A stretch of 64,000 bases of DNA from Bathynomus jamesi (GCA_023014485.1 JAJOZX010007470.1:73501-137500), one strand, 5' to 3'; shown: positions 32,941-43,947, counted from the first letter of the stretch. Numbers and translations: made by a program. The notes: generated by a model from the sequence alone, not told the origin.

Positions 32941-33601
32941 ATATATATATATATATATATGATACACACAGACAGTGCATGAAACAAGGAACTCTTCTGG
33001 GAAAATTAAATCCACTATAGTCCGAATAAGTAATGGTAAATGACAAATACCATAGTTTTTCTTTTTCATGATGCTAGCCCGACGTGGGCAACGGGTCACT
33101 CGCAAAGAGGTCCCATAAATATAGCTTCCCTCACCAGCTATCTGCAAAGCAGACAGGATCCAGCTTTGGGACATGGATCTAGGGTTTAAAGCAGCCTAGC
33201 CCTGCTACATTTAGAACCTCAATATAAGCAAAAGACTCGCTGCCTTCACGTCAGATTGAATACATAAAAGAAAAAGGGGTAACTATTATATTTTTAGCCA
33301 AAAACCAAAACTTAAACCTCAACTGGTAGAATTGAGCGTCCACTTTTCAAGGCACATAACATGTCCGTTTCAAGATGGGAATGAACTCAGAATGGTCCCC
33401 TGAGTTTCTTATGATACACACAGACAGTGCATGGAACAAGGAACTCTTCTGGGAAAATTAAATCCACTATAGTCCGAATAAGTAATGGTAAATGACAAAT
33501 ACCATAGTTTTTCTTTTTCATGATGCACTGTCTGTGTGTATCATAAGAAACTCAGGGGACCATTCTGAGTTCATTCCCATCTTGAAACGGACATGTTATG
33601 T

Positions 33602-36600
33602 TAGCCCTGTTCAAAAATCAACTTTTTCTTATTTTCATAGGTTTCTGTACTTTTTCCCATGCTTTTTGACCTGAAAAGGCCGAAAATCACAACCATTTTG
33701 ACCTAGGTTGTTGGGAAGCATTGCCGCATGGAACTTTAAGTTTTCTGCCTTGAAATCGGCCAAAAGCACCAGTTCCGGGGTCCCTTGAATCATGTTTTGC
33801 ACTATAACTTTTTATCTAAACAAGATAGAGCAACAAAATAGGCACCAAATTAAAGTGTTTTTAATCCTCTTTCTAACTTATACAATTATGATAGTCTTGG
33901 AACAAGAAATGGCACATTGGTACATACAAAGATTTCAGAAATATCACAAAATTCGTTTTTTCACACAAGGCAGACAAGGCGCCTTATTCATGACACAAAT
34001 TTGAGATTAACATTTTGTCACAAGTCTAATCGATCAAGAAGTGAAAGCATTACATGATGATTAATTTCATAATGACATTTACACAGTCAGTTGTTGAGAG
34101 TTTGTTTCTTGAAGCTGTCAAAGCGGCGTCTGTTGAACTCCACAGCTTGAAGGAGATAGTCCCTTTGCTTGGCATCTGTTGTTATGACATTTGCAAAGTC
34201 GCTCATCATCTTGACACCACGTTCAGCAATGTCATTCACCGCTTTCAGATTCTTAACATAGTCCAACGCTTTTCTGTAGTCCTCATTCTGTGGCCAAGAC
34301 GTGACAGGTTCCAGAAGCCACTCGGATCCAATGTTCAGTGTGTCCAGCAGGAAATGTGATTCTGAGCCAATGAGATCAACCAGGGTGGTCTTAGCTGTGA
34401 CTCTCTGGAATAGAGGCTTTCCTGTTCTGAAGCTGTCTGGCTTCTCAGTGGCATGTAACTGGGCAGCAATGTCGTGCTTCAATGTGTCACTCAATCTACT
34501 GCTGAACAGGGCAATTGGCACGACTTCCTGCGTCAGGTACCATTTGTGGTTTTCCATCTTATTAAGTACTGCATCAGCAAGCTCTGGGTCAGTTTTCTTG
34601 TACTTCAACATGTCCTGGATTAGACTTAGATCATTCACGGGAGCATCTGCAGCAGACATTGACATCATCCATACAGGAGTGTAGAACAGCGCAAGGAAGG
34701 TGTTGAGTCTTTCCAGCTTTGATACAGTGTCTTCGTCGAACTCAAGTTGATCTGCAAACATCAGCATTTTCATGGAGTACAGGTTTCTGGCCATCCATCT
34801 GGCCTGATGAATGGCGCCTGGTCGACTCCAGTGAATACCTCGAGGAGGCGTTCCTCCAAGAACAATGACTGTCAGTTCAGCCATTTCCCTGTAGTCGGCT
34901 CTTGGAAGCCTTTCTGCTGTTAGAATGTCTTGGAGTATTTCTTCACTGTTCTTCTTCTTTTCCTTCAGCCATTTGCTGTTGATAGCCAGCATCTTTGGGT
35001 TTTCCTTGGACAAGTCCGTCCAAACATCCTTCAGATGCTCAAACCAGGGATTATCTGGCTCCTTCACCTTCCCAAACAGCTTCTCCCAAACTGCTCCTAC
35101 TAGGATTTCCAGGATGTGATGTCGACAGGCCAGATAAAACACCTTTTTGTTCAGCATTTTCTCTAGCAGTTTGGCAGCTCCTCTGTGAACTCCACTGTTA
35201 CTGGATGTAGTGTCAAAAACAAGGGCAGTAACATTATCCGTAAGTTCCCATGTCTCCAGTAAATCCATTGAAGCCTCAGCCTGAGCTGTGCCAGAAGAAT
35301 TGTCGATGACAGGTACTCCCAATAACTTTCCTTCAGTGTATGAAGGTGGACCAGACACTAGCACAGCTAAAGTCTCTGAGGTACTTCCAGGTTCACTGCC
35401 CAAGACATCTTTGAGCAACTTTCCATCCTAGTGTAAGGCAGCGTACTGTGGGGGGTTTTCACAAAACTTGGACATGTGACTCTGGCTGATATTATACCTG
35501 GACAGCATTCTGTTGTGACGTGTTGTTGAGGTTGAGATGACGAAGTTATCCAGATCAGCCCCTCCAGCTTTCAAGGTGGCAGAAACCATGGCAGTAACTT
35601 GATTGTCTGATAAACCAAGACGATCAGCTGTATTGCAGATGACATCACATTCCATGACCTTCCTTGGAAACGTCAAAGTCACACTAGTCACAGTGTCTTG
35701 ATGGTGAGAACATCCAGGACGAGGCTGATGGTAATCCATGTCCTCTGTGTTAGCGTCGTTGTCAGTTGAGTCACCCCAGGTAATGTCATCCACATGAACA
35801 ACTGCCTCTTGTTCTGCTGCAGCTGTAAAATAGTACAACATGTTAAGACAGTAATTGTTAAGTACATGCTAAATATCGCAATGGAGTAAAACTTAAAACT
35901 TTTTGTGACGTTCAAAGTAATTAGTTTTACCTTGTTCTTGTCTATGCTGCAGTCTTTCATTCCTCGCTGCTTGCTGCAGGGATCTTGTCTCAAAAATCTT
36001 GTCATGACCAGACATATGACCTTTCCTCTCAGTTTGGTCTTCGTAGAACCTGATATCCTCATCTTTCTTCTCTGGATAACAGTCTGTTGTTCTGTATTTC
36101 CTGGATTGCATCTGGAGCTCCTATATCGAACAGGCTGTCTAATTCCAGCACAAATGCTCCTCTTTTTCCTCCAGGGTTACTTGCTCTTCCTTTGCTTTTC
36201 ACCAGAGCACGATGTTTCTCATGTAGTTTCATGAAGAGCTTCATTGCGTTGTACTTGGTCATTGTCTTGATCCTAGCCATCTGCCAGAATGGGATGCTAG
36301 ATTCAACTGTTTCATATGCAAGGTCTTGAACCATGGGCCTCCCTGCATTTTCCGGTAAATTCTGAAGATTAAGGAAATACTGGAACGCCTGTCTGTTGGT
36401 GGGAAGCTGGGAACCACTGATAAAAGCTGAAGGGTATCCAACCAGGAAAGTTTCAGTGAGAGATCTGGTAGATGGCCCAGTTGACACCTGCCTGTGGACA
36501 GTACGTGGAGGTTCTGAGATATCAACTGTGCGCCCACGGAGCTCCCTCAGCTCCTTGCTTAATGCCATTGTGAAGTTGTAACTTGTAGATGGTTTTCTAG

Positions 36601-36669
36601 ATTCTGATTGAGTTTCTGTTGTTTCCTGAAAAATGATAGATAATTATTATTATTATTATTATTAATTAT

Positions 36670-36708
<39 letters not shown>

Positions 36709-36976
36709 TATGAATTTTATGGTCTTTCATTTGATACCTAATTTGTTGCTCTATCTTGTTTAGATTAAAAGTTAAAGTGCAAAACATAATTCAAGGGACC
36801 CCGGAATTGGCGCTTTGGCCGATTTCAAGGCAGAAAATTTAAAGCTCCATGCGGCAATGCTTCCCAACATCCTAGGTCAAAATAGTTGTGATTTCCGGCT
36901 TTTTCAGGTCAAACAGCATGGGAAAATGTACAGAAACCTATGAAAATAAGAAAAAGTTGATTTTTGAACAGGCCTA
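33602..36976 (-). mobile_element. Unclassified DNA transposon, copy B (9-bp TSD)
   Basis: Starts TAGCCCTGTTC, ends GAACAGGCCTA, and is 3375 bp. A perfect 9-bp duplication ATGTTATGT lies at 33593-33601 and 36977-36985. It is very similar to copy A throughout, including the 108-bp intron and an (ATT)n tract near the right TIR (36640-36710, longer than in A). A 9-bp TSD is usual for MULEs and some Merlin elements, while hAT gives 8. The protein could not be placed with certainty. Confidence 0.88.
34087..36568 (-). pseudogene. Transposase-like protein of the unclassified transposon, copy B (broken)
   Basis: ATG at 36568 (MALSKELRELRG) is followed by about 170 residues including VGYPSAFISGSQLPTNRQ. 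A 2-nt loss near 36062 breaks the frame that copy A keeps open (KKDEDIRFYED). The intron is 35823-35930 (108 bp, GT-AG). The next exon begins AAAEQEAVVHVDD. A TGG to TAG change at 35430-35428 follows QYAAL, where copy A reads PWDRKLL. From there 443 residues run open to the stop at 34087, with VPVIDNSSGTAQAEAS, ALVFDTTSSNSG, YLACRHHILE, and RSPGAIHQARWM-like C-terminal sequence. Acidic and aromatic candidates for a DDE/RNase H fold are visible but not proven. Confidence 0.72.
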
Positions 36977-37435
36977 ATGTTATGTGCCTTGAAAAGTGGA
37001 CGCTCAATTCTACCAGTTGAGGTTTAAGTTTTGGTTTTTGGCTAAAAATATAATAGTTAGTTAGTTACCCCTTTTTCTTTTATGTATTCAATCTGACGTG
37101 AAGGCAGCGAGTCTTTTGCTTATATTGAGGTTCTAAATGTAGCAGGGCTAGGCTGCTTTAAACCCTAGATCCATGTCCCAAAGCTGGATCCTGTCTGCTT
37201 TGCAGATAGCTGGTGAGGGAAGCTATATTTATGGGACCTCTTTGCGAGTGACCCGTTGCCCACGTCGGGCTAGCATCATGAAAAAGAAAAACTATGGTAT
37301 TTGTCATTTACCATTACTTATTCGGACTATAGTGGATTTAATTTTCCCAGAAGAGTTCCTTGTTCCATGCACTGTCTGTGTGTATCATAAGAAACTCAGG
37401 GGACCATTCTGAGTTCATTCCCATATATATATATA

Positions 37436-37600
37436 TAAGTTGACAGCAGTTGCCAAAAACCTTTTTACGCATAGAATAATAAATAGCTGGAATAGTTTGC
37501 CGGTAGAAATAATTAGTAGCACGTCTATAAACATGTTTAATTAAAAATCGATTAGACACATATGTTGATAGATTGGGTATAGTTTAAGGTAGTAAAATTA
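37436..37600 (+). mobile_element. LINE 3'-end fragment
   Basis: Frame RIINSWNSLPVEIISSTSIN followed by MFN is the typical tail W-N-S-L-P-x-x-[IV]-[IV] of LINE ORF2 proteins. Little else of the element remains. Confidence 0.55.
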
Positions 37601-37740
37601 AGGTTTTTGTGGCTCGGAACCCACGTAAAATTGTAGGTCCCCTCCGCCACCACGTAGGACATGCGCAATACACAACTACAACCACACTTAGGTAGACCAG
37701 CCATGAGTGGATCCTAGGGTCTTTTTTGGTTTGAAATATT

Positions 37741-37741
<1 letters not shown>

Positions 37742-37787
<46 letters not shown>
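37742..37787. repeat. (CA)n microsatellite
   Basis: About 22 CA units. Confidence 0.95.
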
Positions 37788-37788
<1 letters not shown>

Positions 37789-37904
37789 AAACGAAATTTA
37801 AACGAAACTAGTTTTTTTTTTGTCGTTATGGACATCACTTCCGGAATCCTTTGTCCGGTATTGTCGTTTATGCAATTGATCTTAATCTTTGAGTTTTTTT
37901 TTGT

Positions 37905-38142
37905 TATGCAGGAAGGATGGGCATATATAAAAAAAGAGCAGACACCAATCGACCAGGGAAGTACTCCCGGGGGGTGGAGGACGTTAGACAGAAGATAGGG
38001 CGTGCTGGAATTCCCGTTTCTCCTGTCACTGTCCTCTTTAGCTGATCTTTTTTCGTGTCTCATACTCTGTGAGCAGTCCAGCATGCTCTAAACACACACT
38101 TCTCTCCCTATTCTTCACTACACGTACATGCATCTTACACAC
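37905..38142 (-). repeat. Unnamed interspersed repeat, copy 1
   Basis: The reverse complement of 37905-38142 matches 41405-41640 in order: gtgtgtaagatgc, gtagtgaagaatag, gagcatgctgg, gacagtgacaggagaaacgg, ttccctggtcgattgg. It is about 240 bp. No TIR, tRNA boxes or ORF were recognised. Confidence 0.6.
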
Positions 38143-38249
38143 TACAGGGTGTCCACAATGTCTTGTCACCCCAGTGAAATACTAACTGATTTTCGTTTTT
38201 CTTTCAGACTCATTTGAAATGCGTGATAGCAGCAACTATACGATTGAAC

Positions 38250-39193
38250 CAGAGGTGGGGAGTCGGCCAAAAAAATTCTGACTCCCGACTCTTGAGTCAG
38301 TTTTTTGAAACTAACTCCTAACTCCTGACTCCTGACTCCTGACTCCCTGCAATAATTCTATACACTACAGTATTATAGCTGTAGCATTAACCTAATCCTC
38401 TTTTCCCATTGGGAGGGTTAGGGGTCCAAATCTGTATATGTAAGACCTAAGAAGACCCTCAAACAGAGTCGGGTGAGATGAGCAGACTATCACAAGCCTC
38501 AATGTAAGGGAGACCCCATTTTGTACAACCAAATTAATCAAGTGCTCTTTGAATTTTTCTGTTGTCATTGAAATCGTAACTGTTTGCCTTTGTAAAAATT
38601 TGGTAATAGGAGGCCCTTGATGTTCACTTCTCTTCAGTGAAAATGAACAGCCAGGGTCTTGGATCTTCTTGTCACATTCATCTTTTTCCACCACAGACTT
38701 GTGAATAATAGGGTGCTTGTTTTGCAGGTGCCTTTTTAAATTTGATGCTCTAGTTGGACCACAAGAAGCTTTCCCACTGTAAGCACTAATGCTTGTGTTG
38801 CATAATTTGTCATCTATTTCAATTTGACAAATAAAATGTGTTTTATCATCATTTAATTTAAAATAATCAAAAACAGCTGATTTTTTTGGGTCCACGACTC
38901 ATATTTGATAAGGGTTGTTCAAATTTCAAATATAAATTTTAAAATGTTTTCTGAAATAGAAATTAGAAATTGATCAGTTCTAATTGAATTTATAGCCAAT
39001 AAGAAAATATTTTAATAAAAAACAGTATTTTACCAATAATTGCAATTTTTCTACAAAATGCAAAAATATACAAATCATTTAAGAGTTGGGAGTCGTTTAT
39101 TTTTACCGACTCCGACTCCGACTACCGACTCCTCTAAACTCAAAAAGGGCCAACTCCCGACTCCTAACTCCCGACTCCGACTCCCCACCTCTG
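38250..39193 (-). mobile_element. hAT element with BED finger and GACTCC iterons, 8-bp TSD
   Basis: Starts CAGAGGTGGGGAGTCGG, ends GACTCCCCACCTCTG. The TSD GATTGAAC is exact at 38242-38249 and 39194-39201. Both ends have many ctcctgactcctgact or ccgactccgact words. It encodes only an N-terminal transposase piece (38392-38895), so it is an internal deletion derivative of 944 bp. Confidence 0.92.
38392..38895 (-). CDS. hAT transposase N-terminal part with BED-type zinc finger
   Basis: 167 residues starting MDPKKSAVFDYFKLNDDKTHF. The BED finger is HFICQIEIDDKLCNT, with Cys residues, then SNLKRHLQNKHP with the His pair. After a linker, TKFLQRQTVTISM and FKEHLINLVVQNGVSLTLRLV match the hAT region that introduces the catalytic domain (V-x-[DN]-G-V-[PS]-x). 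The frame then ends in sequence belonging to the other terminus, so the RNase H fold is missing. A truncated protein like this could bind the element's ends without cutting (inference). Confidence 0.75.
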   Translation of the reverse strand: MDPKKSAVFDYFKLNDDKTHFICQIEIDDKLCNTSISAYSGKASCGPTRASNLKRHLQNKHPIIHKSVVEKDECDKKIQDPGCSFSLKRSEHQGPPITKFLQRQTVTISMTTEKFKEHLINLVVQNGVSLTLRLVIVCSSHPTLFEGLLRSYIYRFGPLTLPMGKED

Positions 39194-39320
39194 GATTGAA
39201 CAACGCATATTGGCTAATATCTGGGTCCATGACCGACCACGTAATGGCAAAACCATTGAAAATGTTCGTGCAGACTTCCAGGACCGATTAAATCGTGCAG
39301 TTCATATATATATTACACAC

Positions 39321-40232
39321 ACCTTTGGTTAGCTTCCGCCCGAATTGTTCATTCTGACGAAGGTCAAGCTTTTCACTCCACCTTAGACCTACAGTTTAAC
39401 ATGGAATCCGAACCATGCCCCATCAGCAGCCCAGCGTCTTAACCACTAGGCCACCTAGGGGGGGGATGGGACGATTCATCGCCGCCATCTCATCGCCGCC
39501 AACTCAATGCCAGCCAAACTCATCGCCGATCCAACTCATCGCCGATCCAACTCATCGCCAGTATGGCTCATAAAACAACGCAAATAATAGTAAAAAAAAT
39601 AAAATGATTAGGAAAGGAAAAGATGATTAATCATTATATTATTTATTATTTATTAAATTATTTATTTATTATTTATTATTGTTGGCAAATTATTTATTTA
39701 TTAAATTATTATTTATTATTTATTATTGTTGGCAAATTTTTCTCTGCCTCGCTGGCTGGAAATATGCTCCATCTTGAAGGGTTTCTGAAGTTTAACAGTA
39801 GAAGCTTAACAGAAATATAAGATACTAACATCTTTTTCAAGCTTAAGTAAAGTTGCCAGCTTTCTCTAGAAGAAAAACATGTTAATAAAGTAAAGTTGGT
39901 TGGTTTTCCTAGTTATTAATTAATAATATAGAAAATTTAGAATATAGAATCTTATATTATCAAAATATTCAAAATATAAAATATTTATAATTTCCATTGT
40001 GTATATTGTGTATACATCTATATTTTTCTGGTGATGAGTTGGCTGGCGATGAGATGGCGGCGATGAAAAGGTACCGACCCACCTAGGGTACCCATTTATT
40101 TACCAACCACTTTCTTTATTGTGTGGAAGGATGAACAGCTGGGTTTTGCTGCGCGCCGGCTGCCGTCGGGTCTCGAACCCGGGGCCGATGGATTCGTAGT
40201 CAGCGACGCTAACCACTACACCACCGAGGCGC
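39321..40232 (-). mobile_element. Dimeric tRNA-SINE interrupted by an iteron-rich element
   Basis: Read on the minus strand from 40232: gcgcctcggtggtgtagtgg, B box GGGTTCGAGACCC, gcagcaaaacccagctg, ggttggtaaataaatgggtac. After the insertion comes the second monomer ggcctagtggttaagacgctgg with B-box-like GGTTCGGATTCC, and the tail gaccttcgtcagaatgaac. Apart from the insertion it is complete and close to the copy at 45695. Confidence 0.85.
39461..40079. mobile_element. Non-autonomous element with CTCATCGCCGCC iterons
   Basis: Inserted in the SINE; CACCTAGGG at 39452-39460 and 40080-40088 is a 9-bp duplication. The left end reads gacgattcatcgccgccatc and the right end is the inverse gatggcggcgatgaaaaggt. 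The left arm repeats aactcatcgcc-type words. The middle is AT-rich with attatttatt repeats. The 9-bp TSD suggests MULE-like; the identity of the partner transposase is unknown. Confidence 0.8.
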
Positions 40233-40296
40233 ATATATATATGTATATAAAATTACCACTACCTAATAATTTTTGATGAGATTGTGAAATATATAG

Positions 40297-40385
40297 TACG
40301 ACGTTCAGTTTCTGAACGTACTATTACGACGTTCAGTTTCTGAACGTACTATTACGACGTTCAGTTTCTGAACGTACTATGGGTT
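40297..40385. repeat. Three tandem copies of a palindromic 28-mer
   Basis: Each unit contains ACGTTCAG-TTT-CTGAACGT, flanked by tacg/cgta. Three units are nearly identical with a 28-bp period. The first starts after aatata and the last ends at ctatgggtt. Confidence 0.9.
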
Positions 40386-40532
40386 AAAAATCTTAAAAAA
40401 TTTAGGAATACAATGATGTAATTAAAAAATACTTGCATTCAGATGGTGTGTAAGAAAAAATAATAGTAAAATCTTCCCATGTTTCTAAAGTTCAACTAAA
40501 AAATTTCAAATGATTTTGAAAGTTTTATGAAG
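40386..40532. other. Spacer, nothing seen
   Basis: AT-rich sequence between the palindromic repeats and the hAT remnants. Confidence 0.4.
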
Positions 40533-41160
40533 TTAAAATATGAAGTTTAAAAATTCTGCTTCAAAATATTTACCTATCAAATTTTTAATTTTTTGTGATA
40601 AACAAAAGCTTTTTGGCGTTACCCGGAGACAGTCTGTTGCAATTATCAGTGAAAATCTTATCAGCTGCACCGAACAATCGCTCAGGATACACTGAATTTG
40701 GAGGCGTACTGTACTGAGATACTTAGTAACTAAGAATTTTAAGTTTGGAAATTGCAGGGAGTTTAGAGACCACCAATCCAGTGGGTTTGCGTGTCTTTGT
40801 ATTAAAGGAAGTTTCAAAAAAGAAAATTTTCATTTGTCAACTGGGGTCCCCCCCCCCCCCATCTTTCATTGTCTGAACTCCGCTATCCTTTTGCCTTTTT
40901 GTAAGGTAAGATAGAGTAGCAACTGCTGGGATTATATAAGAAATGACTTCGGTATCTGAACTGGGTTGGTTAGTCATTCCTTCAAGTGGTTTCAAAATGT
41001 GCAACACATTTTTTATAATGTTCCTTTGGTATGTAGCAAGGGACGGATTATCATGTTCTGCTGCATACGCTGTTACTGCTTGCTTTTGCTCACGAAGCCT
41101 CTCCAGCGTGTAGTATGTAGAATTCGTAGTGGAAATTTCCAGTATTAAACATCTTGACAA
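40533..41160 (-). pseudogene. ZBED-type hAT transposase, C-terminal half (frameshifted)
   Basis: 41160-40837 reads STTNSTYYTLERLREQKQAVTAYAAEHD, then LKPLEGMT and DTEVISYIIPAVATL, and SGVQTMK. This is the segment following the catalytic core in ZBED4/6-like hAT proteins. 40817-40533 reads ANPLDWWSLNSLQFPNLKFLVTKYLS, the hAT dimerisation region, and then breaks (VRLQIQ...). A run of C at 40848-40859 marks the break between the two. It could be a decayed transposon or a decayed domesticated copy. Confidence 0.75.
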
Positions 41161-41239
41161 AAATTGTGAACAGATAGATTAAGATTTCCTCGAGTTGTTT
41201 TCGACTTTGTACCACCAAGTGAAGAATGACCAACGACCA

Positions 41240-41400
41240 GCAATTTTTCTACATTTACCAATTATGTCGGCAACACTCCGGTTGTTGGTTTTTTTTTTCG
41301 GTAGGAAGAAGAGGCCAAGGGTGAACCCCCGCAATCCCTCTGCCCCCATAGAAAGAGAGAAAAAGAGCAAAAATAAAGGTCTTAAGAAGATGCTTTTTTC
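41240..41400 (-). mobile_element. LINE 3'-tail fragment
   Basis: Minus frame LLKTFIFALFLSFYGGRG and HPWPLLPTEKK recalls the tail of the LINE at 48545-48850 (DPDFSSLLLLLWGKG, GPSSLHKK). It lies within the hAT gene remnant, probably in a former intron or inserted. Confidence 0.4.
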
Positions 41401-41404
41401 TTAA

Positions 41405-41645
41405 AGATTGTGTAGTGTGTAAGATGCCTGTATGTGTAGTGAGGAATAGAGGGAGAAGTGTGTGTGTTTGAGAGCATGCTGGCCTGCTCAGGATACATGA
41501 GACACGGAAAACAATTCGGCTAAGGAGGACAGTGACAGGAGAAACGGTTCTAGCACTCTGTTTCCTGCCTATTATGTTCCCCCTGGAGTGCTTTCCTGGT
41601 CGATTGGTCCTCCTCCAATAACAATAATCCATCATCAATAGCAAG
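41405..41645 (+). repeat. Unnamed interspersed repeat, copy 2
   Basis: Plus-strand counterpart of the repeat at 37905-38142: agtgtgtaagatgcctgta, gagcatgctggcctgctca, gacagtgacaggagaaacgg, tttcctggtcgattgg. Confidence 0.6.
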
Positions 41646-41979
41646 CTGCAGTGTGAATGAAACGGCCCACTCCCGTCATGGCCATCAACTCTGTTTCAAT
41701 TAAAGAAAAGACAAAATTAAATTGTATAAAAGCTATATCCAGCGCGATGTTTCATTTTAAAAAGCTAAGACAATCACGAGGTTTCAGTATGTTCGAAACA
41801 TGGTTTCAATATAAAAGGCCAAATTTCAAATTAAAAAATTCTAGCAGCACAAATCTAACTAGTGTTGTTCTCAGCAAATTTAAGGGTTACGACTATTTAC
41901 TGTGTAATCACTCATAATAATAGGTGTGCCATTTATTTTATAATAATTTTCAATTTATGCAAATCACTAACTAATTGTG

Positions 41980-42420
41980 TCAAAGTAAGAAAAACAACGA
42001 AAATTACCTGTTCCAACTACAATATTTGGAGCATTATAGCTTACGGTGAGCTGCAGCTTACTAGGATGACTTGCCCATTCCTCCAAGATGCTGTTCGTCA
42101 TCTCTGCTGTGTCCAGTTAACTGTCTGGCATCCAGTGTATAAATTTCACTACGAAGTGTCAGGACGCAGAAAGTGTGCACTTAGGCTGATGAATGCTGCA
42201 TTATTCACGGGGATCGTCCAATTCAGTAGCGAATGATGTACGAAGCTGTAGCTGACTTTCCTTTGATATTTTTCTCCATTTTTTCATACATTTCTGGCAT
42301 CACAACGTCGGAAAAGGGCTTTCTATTTGGCAGAGGGTTGTATGGAGCTAAGTGTGATACAAGTCGAACGAATCCTTCGTTTTCCACACCAAGGAAGGGT
42401 TCCGCATTGAGAGCCATCAT
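41980..42420 (-). pseudogene. ZBED-type hAT transposase, middle part
   Basis: 42420-42223 reads MMALNAEPFLGVENEGFVRLVSHLAPYNPLPNRK, then FSDVVMPEMYEKM, the conserved segment after the BED finger. Further left, in shifted frames, NAAFISLSAHF and TAEMTNSILEEWASHPSKLQLTVSYNAPNIVVG match the region with the hAT D-N-A-x-N motif (here YNAPN, so the Asp is not conserved). A GT donor follows GTG at about 42009. The gene is degenerate. Confidence 0.65.
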
Positions 42421-42605
42421 TTCACCTTGAGAAAGAAAAGAAGAAAACTGTTAGCGGTAGATTGTTGAATATTCAAAGAAATTGTCTAATTCGGGCTTCT
42501 CACACGCAAAAGAAAATTTTTGATCCAAATAGAATTCATAACCTAAAATGGCTGAAATCAGATATGACCAACCAAGATGATCAACATGTAAGCAAAGTTA
42601 ATACT

Positions 42606-43896
42606 CAGTGACGTGCACAGACTTTCAGAAGGGCAGGGGCTCAGTTGAAAAAAGGGCACTCCCCTAACATTTTTAAAAATGAAATCCGCAATGCCATATA
42701 GGCTATATATATGTATACAGTGGAAATTTTTTAAAATTGTATGTGGTAAATATTCTTAAATTCCATTAAATTCAATGCATTATTTTTGTATATAAAGCTG
42801 ATTAAAGAAAATAAATTAAAATTTGTTGTAAAAAGGCGTTTTTATTGCAAGATTTTCAAAAGATATGAAGATACTGAAATATTGGAGTGTATTTACAATT
42901 ATTATTCAATTTTACTTATATTGACTTTTAGCTTGCTCATCATATAAATTACAGTATTCTGCTGTATATATATTTAAATATGGAATAATATGAAACTATA
43001 AATTAAAGATTTATAGAAATATACTGTGGGCTATTTAATATGATGGCCACAGCTCTTAAGTAGCAATAGAAAAATATTGATTCTTATCAGGAAAATACAA
43101 ATGCAATTTCTAAATAGTTACTTTACTTATAACTTTTATAAGTATCAATCAGCAGGATAAAGGGCAGAAGGATCTACCGTAATTGTCGTCCTTGCGGAAA
43201 ATTGCATCGTTTTATAAATAATCTAGGTATTTTTATTCACTTTTAATGAAAATTGTATTGTTTTTAAAAATCAATTTCATATTAAAAATGAAAAGGTTAT
43301 GATATGTTGTTTAATAAATCATTTATTAATTTAATGAAATTCATGCCAGTACTAAAACCCAAAATCCATCGTTTGACACACTGGTGTACTGATGGGCCTA
43401 GCCTAGTAGGCCTAAGACTAAGTAGGGGACGTGGACGTTTTTACCAACTTTACGAGTAATGTCATACAATATTTTTTGGAGTAATGTCACACTACTTGGG
43501 ATTCCAACTTACCATAATTATCAGTGAGAAATCACTAGTTAGCTTAGGTTAACGTAAAATAAACAAACAGTAAACAATACACCCACATACTCGAGAGACG
43601 CAATCAACAGTGAACAGCTGCAGTCAGTGTTACCACTAGGGACGCCCTCCCTGATTGACAAAATAATAGTAACGGTATGTTTAAGTTTATATTCTAATAA
43701 AAAAATCATAGATCAAAGTAATTCCAGTTTTGAAAATCTGTTGAAGTAGCAGTAACTAAATAAAAATATAACTAATTAATTCAAATTTATGTCGAATCAA
43801 TATATTTATGAATTTTGACTAAAAGGGCACTTTTGATATGAAGAAGAAAAAGGGCAGGGGCTCAAGCACCCCAAGCCCCCCCTGTGCACGTGCCTG
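42606..43896. mobile_element. hAT-like non-autonomous element inside the ZBED-type remnant
   Basis: Left end CAGTGACGTGCACAG, right end CTGTGCACGTGCCTG, with adjacent gaagggcaggggctca and its relative aaagggcaggggctc near both ends in inverted relation. The interior is AT-rich and non-coding. Flanks ttaatact and taataatact are similar but not an exact duplication. Confidence 0.65.
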
Positions 43897-43947
43897 TAAT
43901 AATACTCATACGTACCAAGTTAGCAATTGCTTTTGCAATTGGACTAT

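Larger units (their letters stand above)
32961..37425. mobile_element. Large fold-back structure hosting transposon copy B
   Basis: The left part (32961-33592) and right part (36977-37425) share long inverted identity, e.g. gatacacacagacagtgcat left and gcactgtctgtgtgtatc right, and gagcgtccacttttcaagg left and ccttgaaaagtggacgctc right. The left part itself contains a nested palindrome (33359-33431 with 33522-33594). Copy B inserted into one arm, duplicating ATGTTATGT. No ORF of the fold-back unit was recognised. Confidence 0.75.
38145..39305 (+). mobile_element. Mariner-like remnant split by a hAT
   Basis: Left end TA|CAGGGTGTCCACAATGTC. Removing the hAT and one TSD copy, the plus frame reads MRDSSNYTIEQRI and ILANIWVHDRPRNGKT, then VRADFQDRLNRA, a helical N-terminal segment like mariner-type DNA-binding regions. 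It breaks off at (TA) near 39305. No catalytic part is present. Confidence 0.45.

Noticed and set aside
32848..33174. Minus-strand frame of 108 residues repeated at 37173-37412
   Set aside because: It is repeated because it lies in the fold-back arms; no domain, no start context, and one end is microsatellite.
40297..40385. Palindromic triplicate considered as CRISPR repeats
   Set aside because: No unique spacers, only three units, eukaryotic context.
41657..42236. Plus-strand frames of 86 and 124 residues
   Set aside because: They overlap the minus-strand hAT remnant and show no recognisable features.
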